27,760 nucleotides of DNA from an uncultured Clostridia bacterium (GTDB taxonomy: Bacteria; Bacillota; Clostridia; Lachnospirales; Anaerotignaceae), in contig CAJUKL010000031.1 of NCBI GenBank assembly GCA_910587195.1, forward strand, positions 1 to 27,760, written 5' to 3'. The first letter of the stretch is position 1. Every line of letters starts with the position of its first letter. Made by a program: the position numbers and the translations under genes. Positions 22,186 through 27,760 of this stretch are shown piece by piece. The notes under the pieces were generated by a model. That model had not been told where the DNA came from. It saw only the letters and a program-made list of their open reading frames with translations, and ran no database searches.

Positions 22186-23679
22186 ATGAAAAAATATCAG
22201 TTTTGGTTTTGCACAGGTTCTCAAGATTTGTATGGTGACACATGTTTAGAGCATGTAGCACAACATTCCAAAATAATTGTAGAAGAATTAAATAAGAGTG
22301 GAAATTTGCCTTTTGAAGTGGTTTGGAAACCTACCTTAATTACAAATGAAGTAATTCGTAAAACATTGAACGAAGCAAATGCAGATGAAAATTGTGCAGG
22401 TGTTATTACATGGATGCATACTTTTTCTCCTGCAAAAAGTTGGATATTAGGCTTGCAGGAATATAGAAAACCACTTTGTCATTTACATACACAATTTAAT
22501 CAGGAAATTCCTTATGATGAAATTGATATGGACTTTATGAATGAAAATCAGTCTGCACATGGTGGTAGAGAATATGGACATATTGTAAGCCGTATGGGGA
22601 TTGAAAGAAAAGTAATTGTAGGACATTGGGCAGATGAAGCTGTACAAAAACAATTGGCAAGCTGGCAAAGAACAGCAATTGGTGTTATGGAATCCTCTCA
22701 TATTAGAGTAATGCGTATAGCAGATAATATGAGAAATGTGGCTGTTACAGAAGGCGATAAAGTAGAAGCACAAATTAAATTTGGCTGGGAAGTAGACGCT
22801 TATCCAGTGAATGAAATTGTAGAAGCAGTTAATGCTGTGTCCAAAGGTGATACAGATACATTGGTAGAAGAATACTATGATAAATATGAAATTTTGTTAG
22901 AAGGCAGAGATGAAAAAGAATTTAGAGAACATGCAGCAGTACAAGCACAAATTGAAATCGGTTTTGAAAGATTTTTAAAAGAAAAAGAGTATCATGCTAT
23001 TGTTACCCATTTTGGTGACTTGGGCGGCTTGAAACAACTTCCCGGTTTAGCAATTCAAAGATTGATGGAAAAAGGCTATGGCTTTGGTGCAGAAGGTGAC
23101 TGGAAAACAGCAGCAATGGTTCGCTTGATGAAAATTATGACAGAAGGCATAAAAGATGCAAAAGGCACAACCTTTTTTGAAGATTATACCTATAATTTGA
23201 TAAAAGGAAAAGAGGGAATTTTGCAGGCGCATATGTTAGAAATTTGTCCTAGTATTGCAGATGGTAAAATTTCCATTAAAGAATGTCCACTTAGCATGGG
23301 AAATCGTGAGGACCCTGCAAGATTAGTCTTTACTGCCAAAGAAGGACATGGCGTTGCCACTTCTTTGATTGATTTGGGAGATAGATTCCGCTTAATTATT
23401 AACGATGTCAATGTAAAAAAAGCAGAAAAACATATGCCAAAATTGCCAGTTGCAACTGCCTTCTGGACACCAGAACCAAACCTTGAAATTGGTGCAGCAG
23501 CTTGGATTTATGCAGGTGGAGCACATCATACAGCATTTTCTTATGATTTGACAGCAGAACAAATGGGAGATTGGGCAGCTTGTATGGGTATTGAAGCTGT
23601 TTATATTGATAAAGATACCAATATCCGCCAATTTAGAAATGAATTGAAATGGAATGATATGTATTATAAACTCCGCTAA
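22186..23679 (+). CDS. araA: L-arabinose isomerase
   Basis: Converts L-arabinose to L-ribulose; Mn-dependent, cytoplasmic. 497 residues, typical. The N-terminus FWFCTGSQDLYGDTCLEHVAQHS is the family start. Further AraA blocks are GVITWMHTFSPAKSWI, PLCHLHTQFNQEIPYDEIDMDFMNENQSAHGGREYG, HFGDLGGLKQLPGLAIQRLMEKGYGFGAEGDWKTAAMVRLMKIM (metal and substrate Glu residues), FFEDYTYNL and AHMLEICPSIA, and the late GGAHHTAFSY. Excellent ribosome site GAGGAGG. First catabolic gene of the operon. Confidence 0.98.
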   Translation: MKKYQFWFCTGSQDLYGDTCLEHVAQHSKIIVEELNKSGNLPFEVVWKPTLITNEVIRKTLNEANADENCAGVITWMHTFSPAKSWILGLQEYRKPLCHLHTQFNQEIPYDEIDMDFMNENQSAHGGREYGHIVSRMGIERKVIVGHWADEAVQKQLASWQRTAIGVMESSHIRVMRIADNMRNVAVTEGDKVEAQIKFGWEVDAYPVNEIVEAVNAVSKGDTDTLVEEYYDKYEILLEGRDEKEFREHAAVQAQIEIGFERFLKEKEYHAIVTHFGDLGGLKQLPGLAIQRLMEKGYGFGAEGDWKTAAMVRLMKIMTEGIKDAKGTTFFEDYTYNLIKGKEGILQAHMLEICPSIADGKISIKECPLSMGNREDPARLVFTAKEGHGVATSLIDLGDRFRLIINDVNVKKAEKHMPKLPVATAFWTPEPNLEIGAAAWIYAGGAHHTAFSYDLTAEQMGDWAACMGIEAVYIDKDTNIRQFRNELKWNDMYYKLR

Positions 23680-23696
23680 GAAAGGAGAAATATCCT

Positions 23697-25286
23697 ATGA
23701 TAAAAGAAAGTATTTTACAGGGCAATACCGCACTTGGAATTGAATTAGGCTCTACTAGAATCAAAGCGGTTTTGATAGATGAAACAAAAACACCTATTGC
23801 ACAGGGTAGTTATGAATGGGAAAATCGCTTGGAAAATAATATCTGGACATATTCCATGGAAGATATTATGACAGGTTTAAAAGAATGTTATAGCGATTTA
23901 GCAAAGGATGTAAAGCAAAAATATGATGTTGTATTAAAAAAAATAGGCTCCATTGGAATTAGTGCTATGATGCATGGCTATATGGCTTTTGATAGCAAGG
24001 GAGAATTATTAGTCCCCTTCAGAACATGGAGAAATACCATGACACAACAGGCAGCAGAAAAATTAACAACATTATTTCAATATAATATTCCACAAAGATG
24101 GAGCATTGCACATTTGTATCAAGCAATTTTAAATGAAGAACCCCATATTTCTAAAATTGATTTTTTAACAACATTAGCTGGTTTTATCCATTTTAAATTG
24201 ACAGGGAAAAAAGTATTAGGTGTAGGAGATGCTTCTGGAATGTTTCCGATTGATAGTACTACTAATACTTATTATGATAATATGGTAAAACAGTTTGATG
24301 ATTTGATTGCAGAAAAAAAATTCAAATGGAAATTAAAGGATATTTTACCAAAAGTTTTAGTGGCAGGAGAACAAGCAGGCATATTGACAGAAGAAGGTGC
24401 AAAATTATTAGATACTTCTGGCAATTTACAAGCAGGAATTCCACTTTGTCCGCCAGAAGGTGATGCTGGAACAGGTATGACTGCTACAAATAGTGTTGCT
24501 GTTCGTACAGGTAATGTTTCTGCTGGTACTTCTGTATTTGCTATGGTCGTTTTGGAAAAAGAATTATCAAAAGTATATCCGGAAATTGATTTAGTAACAA
24601 CACCAACAGGTCATTTAGTGGGCATGGTACATTGTAATAACTGTACTTCTGACTTAAACGCTTGGGTAAATTTATTTCAAGAATATGGCGAAATGATGGG
24701 CTTAAAAGCAGATAAAAATGATATTTTTGCAGCATTATATAATAAAGCCTTAGAAGGAGATGCAGATTGTGGTGGATTGCTTTCTTACTGCTATCTTTCT
24801 GGGGAACCAATTACAGAATTAGAAGAAGGCAGACCACTTTTTACAAGAATGCCAGATAGTAAATTTCATTTATCAAATTTTATGAGAACTCATTTATATA
24901 GTTCTTTAGCAACCTTAAAAATAGGATTGGATATTTTATTTAAACAAGAAGGAGTTACACTAGACAATCTGATGGGACACGGTGGACTTTTTAAAACAAA
25001 AGGTGTTGGACAAAAAATTATGGCAGCAGCGGCTTCTGTACCGGTTTCTGTTATGGAAACAGCAGGAGAAGGTGGTGCGTGGGGCATTGCATTATTAGCA
25101 GACTATATGAAACAAAAACAAACGGGTGAAACATTAGAGCAGTATCTCAATACAAAAGTATTTGTTGACAGTGATGCAGTAACAATAGCACCTGATAAAA
25201 AAGACAGTGAAGGTTTTGATAAATTTATTTCCTTATATCAAAAAGGTTTGGCAATCGAAAAAGCAGCAGTAGAAGCAATGAAATGA
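23697..25286 (+). CDS. araB: FGGY-family carbohydrate kinase, probable L-ribulokinase
   Basis: 529 residues. FGGY N-terminal domain begins ALGIELGSTRIKAVLID and contains IGISAMMHGYMAFD and RTWRNTMT; the C-terminal domain has VRTGNVSAGTSVFAMVV and GGLFKTKGVGQKIMAAAASVPVSVMETAGEGGAWGIALLA, the ATP-binding end. It does not look like a close relative of E. coli AraB and belongs to the shorter Firmicutes FGGY group. L-ribulose phosphorylation is inferred from its place between araA and araD, which leaves this as the only kinase candidate. ATG follows AAAGGAG, 17 nt after the araA stop. Confidence 0.85.
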   Translation: MIKESILQGNTALGIELGSTRIKAVLIDETKTPIAQGSYEWENRLENNIWTYSMEDIMTGLKECYSDLAKDVKQKYDVVLKKIGSIGISAMMHGYMAFDSKGELLVPFRTWRNTMTQQAAEKLTTLFQYNIPQRWSIAHLYQAILNEEPHISKIDFLTTLAGFIHFKLTGKKVLGVGDASGMFPIDSTTNTYYDNMVKQFDDLIAEKKFKWKLKDILPKVLVAGEQAGILTEEGAKLLDTSGNLQAGIPLCPPEGDAGTGMTATNSVAVRTGNVSAGTSVFAMVVLEKELSKVYPEIDLVTTPTGHLVGMVHCNNCTSDLNAWVNLFQEYGEMMGLKADKNDIFAALYNKALEGDADCGGLLSYCYLSGEPITELEEGRPLFTRMPDSKFHLSNFMRTHLYSSLATLKIGLDILFKQEGVTLDNLMGHGGLFKTKGVGQKIMAAAASVPVSVMETAGEGGAWGIALLADYMKQKQTGETLEQYLNTKVFVDSDAVTIAPDKKDSEGFDKFISLYQKGLAIEKAAVEAMK

Positions 25287-25299
25287 TAAGGGTGATATT

Positions 25300-25992
25300 A
25301 TGTTGGAACAATTAAAACAGGAAGTTTATGAAGCAAATATGCTTTTACCAAAATATGGTTTAGTTACATTTACATGGGGAAATGTTTCTGCTATTGACAG
25401 AGAAAAAGGCTTATTTGTAATTAAGCCATCTGGTGTAGATTATGAAAAGATGAAAGCAGAAGATATGGTAGTAATGGATTTAAAAGGGAACAAGGTAGAA
25501 GGAAAATTAAATCCATCTTCTGATACCAAAACACATTTAGTATTATACAATCGTTTCCCAGATATTGGTGGAATTGTACATACCCATAGCACCTGGGCAA
25601 CTTCTTGGGCACAATCTGGAAAAGTGATTCCTTGCTATGGCACAACCCATGCAGATTATATTTATGGAGAAGTACCCTGTGCCAGAAATTTAACCACAAG
25701 AGAAATTGAAGAAGATTATGAATACAATACTGGTGTGCTGATAGCAGATTTATTTGAGAAAAAAAAGATAGACCCCAAAGCAGTGCCTTGTGTGCTTTGT
25801 AAAAATCATGGGCCTTTTGCTTGGGGAAAAAATGCAAAAGATGCAGTACATAATGCTGTTGTATTGGAAGAAGTAGCAAAAATGGCAGCACAATGCGAAT
25901 GGATAAATCAAGAAGTCAAGCCAGCTCCTTTTTATTTGCAACAGAAGCATTATATGAGAAAACATGGTCCAAATGCTTACTATGGACAGTAA
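25300..25992 (+). CDS. araD: L-ribulose-5-phosphate 4-epimerase
   Basis: Class II aldolase-fold enzyme converting L-ribulose 5-phosphate to D-xylulose 5-phosphate. 230 residues, as in E. coli. Expected zinc ligands are His94, His96 (VHTHSTWATSWAQ) and His170 (KNHGPFAWG); Asp76 (SSDTKTH) and the C-terminal Tyr (NAYYGQ) match the proposed catalytic residues. GNVSAID and IKPSGVDYE form the phosphate-binding region. It lies 13 nt after the kinase and ends the catabolic set, whose product enters the pentose phosphate or phosphoketolase route. An array of hairpin repeats starts 11 nt after the stop. Confidence 0.97.
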   Translation: MLEQLKQEVYEANMLLPKYGLVTFTWGNVSAIDREKGLFVIKPSGVDYEKMKAEDMVVMDLKGNKVEGKLNPSSDTKTHLVLYNRFPDIGGIVHTHSTWATSWAQSGKVIPCYGTTHADYIYGEVPCARNLTTREIEEDYEYNTGVLIADLFEKKKIDPKAVPCVLCKNHGPFAWGKNAKDAVHNAVVLEEVAKMAAQCEWINQEVKPAPFYLQQKHYMRKHGPNAYYGQ

Positions 25993-26003
25993 CATTTTTT
26001 GAC

Positions 26004-26665
26004 GCTTTCTTGAAAGAAAGCTTAGCAAAGAACTTTGACTTTGTTCAACAGAAAATGAACAAAGCTTTAAGTGAAATGCACACTGTAGGCAATCGGAAAA
26101 AAATCTTTCATTTTGTTCTGTTAGCAAAAGATAAAGTTTTTTGTCCAACTTTTTTTCAAAAAAGTTGGTGAAAGAAAGCTTAGCAAAGAACTTTGACTTT
26201 GTTCAACAGAAAATGAACAAAGCTTTAAGTGAAATGCACACTGTAGGCAATCGGAAAAAAATCTTTCATTTTGTTCTGTTAGCAAAAGATAAAGTTTTTT
26301 GTCCAACTTTTTTTCAAAAAAGTTGGTGAAAGAAAGCTTAGCAAAGAACTTTGACTTTGTTCAACAGAAAATGAACAAAGCTTTAAGTGAAATGCACACT
26401 GTAGGCAATCGGAAAAAAATCTTTCATTTTGTTCTGTTAGCAAAAGATAAAGTTTTTTATCCAACTTTTTTTCAAAAAAGTTGGTGAAAGAAAGCTTAGC
26501 AAAGAATTTTGACTTTGTTCAACAGAAAATGAACAAAGCTTTAAGTAAAATGCACACTGTAGGCAATCGGAAAAAGGTTTAGAACTTATTCCATATGCAA
26601 AGGTAAAAGTTTTTGGTTAAGCTTTTTTCAAAAAGCTTGTAGGAGTTTGAGGGCAATGCCCTCAA
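26004..26665 (+). repeat. Tandem array of the modular hairpin repeat (158-bp units), copy G
   Basis: Hairpin 1 GCTTTCTT/AAGAAAGC (26004-26021) opens the array. Units begin at 26011, 26169, 26327 and 26485, exactly 158 bp apart; units 1-3 are nearly identical (one difference noted, G to A near 26460) and unit 4 diverges after about 90 bp. Each unit has an inner stem CTTTGTTC/GAACAAAG and ends with CCAACTTTTT/AAAAAGTTGG; unit 4 ends instead with AAGCTTTTT/AAAAAGCTT and hairpin 3 TTGAGGGC-AAT-GCCCTCAA (26647-26665). The array fills nearly all of the 724-bp gap between araD and the converging gene. ORFs of 62 codons running through it look incidental. Confidence 0.95.
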
Positions 26666-26684
26666 GGTTTTTTAACAAACTGAA

Positions 26685-26715
26685 AACCTTGAGAAATTAT
26701 CTCAAGGTTTTTCTT
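26685..26715. terminator. Bidirectional terminator between the array and the TIGR04076 gene
   Basis: AACCTTGAG (26685-26693) pairs with CTCAAGGTT (26701-26709). The plus strand continues TTTCTTTTT; the minus strand continues TTTTCAGTTTGTT. It can serve both the pentose operon and the converging gene. Confidence 0.75.
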
Positions 26716-26716
26716 T

Positions 26717-27037
26717 TTATGTATCAGATTCTACAGTTTCTAATTTAAAAATTACAGGTCTTAATCCATCATTGCAGGTACAAATTGCAACACCTGGTTT
26801 TCTAACCCATACGCCACCATAGATAAGTTCGTTTTCTGCACCATGTGCTAAAGCAAAAACATATTGAAAAATTCCTTTCCATGCTTCATCACAAAGTCCT
26901 TCAGGTTTTTCATAACTTGTATAAAATACTTGTCCTTCTTCTTGCAGTGGACAGGAAGTAAATCCTTCTACTGCATATTCTTTCACTAAATCTTCATTCA
27001 ATGTTTTCTTTAATACGGTAATTTTTACTTGTTTCAT
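26717..27037 (-). CDS. TIGR04076 family protein
   Basis: 106 residues. The start KQVKITVLKKTLNEDLVKEY, SCPLQEEGQVF, GLCDEAWKGIFQYVFALAHG and the end CTCNDGLRPVIFKLE match, from memory, the small TIGR04076 family, which has no firmly known function. Four Cys residues (in SCPL, LCDE and CTC) are typical and could bind a metal. ATG follows GAGGAGG. It is a single gene, with a terminator directly after the stop. Its promoter region contains TATAAT on the minus strand about 25 nt before the start but no clear -35. Confidence 0.85.
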   Translation of the reverse strand: MKQVKITVLKKTLNEDLVKEYAVEGFTSCPLQEEGQVFYTSYEKPEGLCDEAWKGIFQYVFALAHGAENELIYGGVWVRKPGVAICTCNDGLRPVIFKLETVESDT

Positions 27038-27186
27038 TTTTTTCCTCCTCTACCAACAATTATATCTAGTGTAACATCAAAATGACATAATTTCAATAAA
27101 AAGAGAAATTTAATTTAGGAAAATTGTATAGAATTTTAAATTAAATTTAGGAATTTTATGATTAAAAAAAGAAAAAAAAATAATTT

Positions 27187-27215
27187 TTGACAATTTATAC
27201 AAAAAAGATTATACT
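27187..27215 (+). promoter_or_regulatory. Sigma-A promoter of the deformylase gene
   Basis: TTGACA (27187-27192), 17-nt spacer, TATACT (27210-27215). The ribosome site AAAGGAGATG follows within about 6 nt and the start ATG is at 27238, so the leader is very short. Upstream, AAATTTAATTTAGGA (27106-27120) and AAATTAAATTTAGGA (27138-27152) form an AT-rich repeat pair. Confidence 0.85.
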
Positions 27216-27237
27216 GTAACAAAGGAGATGAAAAAAT

Positions 27238-27711
27238 ATGGTAAAAGAGATTTTATTATTAGGAAACACTGCCTTATATCAAACAAGTGAAGAAGTGCAA
27301 AAAGGAGAAGATTTAACAGAACTAATACAAAATTTACATGACACTTTAATGGATTATAGAAAAAAATATCATGCAGGACGTGCGATTGCTGCTCCTCAAA
27401 TTGGCGTTCGAAAAAGAGTAATCTATTTTTATGTTGACCGTGCCATTACTTTTATCAATCCAGTATTGACTTTCCCAGATGATGAAAAAATAGAAATTTT
27501 AGATGATTGTATGTCCTTTCCTAATTTATTGGTAAAAGTAATGAGATATAAAAGATGTACCATTACCTATAAAACGCCAGAATGGAAAGAAGAAAAAATG
27601 GAATTAGAAGGGGATTTATCCGAACTTTTGCAACATGAGTATGACCATTTAGATGGAATCCTTGCTACGATGCGCGTCATAGATAACCGTTCTTTTATTT
27701 TTAAAAAGTGA
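27238..27711 (+). CDS. def: Peptide deformylase family protein
   Basis: Removes the N-formyl group from nascent proteins; metal enzyme. 157 residues. Motif 1 is GRAIAAPQIG (residues 47-56), matching GxGxAAPQxG with Arg for the first x; motif 3 is QHEYDHLDG with His133, Glu134 and His137. Motif 2, normally EGCLS, reads DDCMS (Cys91 kept). The metal ligands Cys, His, His and the catalytic Glu are therefore present, but the altered motif 2 marks it as a divergent, probably secondary deformylase, so it may not be the housekeeping def. The stop codon TGA coincides with the outer edge of an IS200/IS605-type right end, so the original C-terminus may have been longer by some residues. Confidence 0.88.
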   Translation: MVKEILLLGNTALYQTSEEVQKGEDLTELIQNLHDTLMDYRKKYHAGRAIAAPQIGVRKRVIYFYVDRAITFINPVLTFPDDEKIEILDDCMSFPNLLVKVMRYKRCTITYKTPEWKEEKMELEGDLSELLQHEYDHLDGILATMRVIDNRSFIFKK

Positions 27712-27760
27712 CATACTCCCACCGCCTATGCTAACGCATAGAGGCGGGGGCTTCTCGTTC
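27709..27760 (-). mobile_element. Right end of an IS200/IS605-type (TnpB-carrying) element, truncated by window end
   Basis: TGACATACTCCCACCGCC, a hairpin (CCGCCT/AGGCGG and ATGC/GCAT with a 2-nt bulge, loop TAAC), then GGGCTTCTCGTTC. In many Firmicutes this TGACATACTCCC...hairpin...GGCTTCTCG pattern is the right end of IS605/IS1341-type elements, read here from outside in. The element would extend beyond 27760 with its tnpB on the minus strand. No part of tnpB is in the window, so the call rests on the end sequence alone. Confidence 0.65.
27712..27760 (-). ncRNA. Putative omega RNA 3' end of a TnpB system (partial)
   Basis: In TnpB systems the guide RNA scaffold is transcribed through the element's right end and finishes in a hairpin of this kind, with the guide taken from flanking DNA. 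Read on the minus strand, GAACGAGAAGCCC precedes the hairpin and GGGAGTATGTCA follows. The adjacent guide would then be the reverse complement of the end of the deformylase gene. Most of the scaffold lies outside the window. Confidence 0.4.

Noticed and set aside
25421..25891. 156-codon ORF antisense to araD
   Set aside because: It is a shadow of the araD reading frame, rich in Leu, Phe and His as expected from the reverse strand of a coding gene.
26121..26487. Repeated 61-62 codon ORFs on both strands inside the tandem array
   Set aside because: They recur only because the 158-bp unit recurs, run across hairpins and lack ribosome sites, so they are not credible genes.
26004..26665. CRISPR array
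   Set aside because: The 158-bp units are contiguous and nearly identical, with no short repeats separated by unique spacers and no cas genes.

Overview
The window is AT-rich DNA from a spore-forming member of the Clostridia (Bacillota), probably a Lachnospirales-type gut or anaerobic lineage. The evidence is strong Shine-Dalgarno sites (AGGAGG), sigma-A-like promoters, a germination protease (gpr), a SpoIID/LytB-domain protein, the ACT/DUF711 gene pair, and the codon bias. The genus cannot be fixed from this sequence. No rRNA, tRNA or CRISPR array was seen.

Layout. 1-182 is the end of a structured repeat leading into uvrA (221-3049). 3.2-6.4 kb holds small genes: two unrecognised ORFs, an SSB-like OB-fold protein, a DUF6465 protein and a degenerate CobA/CobO-like P-loop protein. 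6.5-7.2 kb has two overlapping XRE regulators on the minus strand. 7.3-9.1 kb is plsC plus a TlpA-like lipoprotein that lacks the first CXXC cysteine. 9.2-10.1 kb is a small, very AT-rich island of a hypothetical protein divergent from an XRE regulator. 10.6-13.3 kb (minus) is DUF711/PFL-family, ACT-domain protein and gpr, with rpsT divergent at 13.6 kb. 14.3-16.7 kb (minus) is an SLH + SpoIID/LytB lipoprotein. 17.2-26.0 kb is a complete pentose uptake and catabolism cluster: a YtfQ/YtfR/YtfT/YjfF-type ABC importer, then araA, an FGGY kinase (L-ribulokinase by context) and araD. It should import an aldopentose, probably L-arabinose in furanose form, and deliver D-xylulose 5-phosphate. 26.0-26.7 kb is a tandem repeat array. 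The end carries a TIGR04076-type protein, a peptide deformylase homologue, and the right end of an IS200/IS605-type (TnpB) element that runs off the window.

The most unusual content is a dispersed family of modular hairpin repeats of about 100-330 bp (1-182, 10254-10583, 13917-14068, 14112-14314, 16808-16920, 21990-22093, 26004-26665, and a one-hairpin remnant at 7243-7260). Copies share up to four hairpins. Their stems differ between copies by paired changes, which suggests that structure is conserved. In most testable cases the first hairpin starts 0-11 nt after, or overlaps, the stop codon of a gene in the same orientation. At 26 kb the module has been recently amplified as near-identical 158-bp tandem units. 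This looks like a BOX-like, non-autonomous, 3'-UTR-associated structured element family that I cannot assign to a named family.
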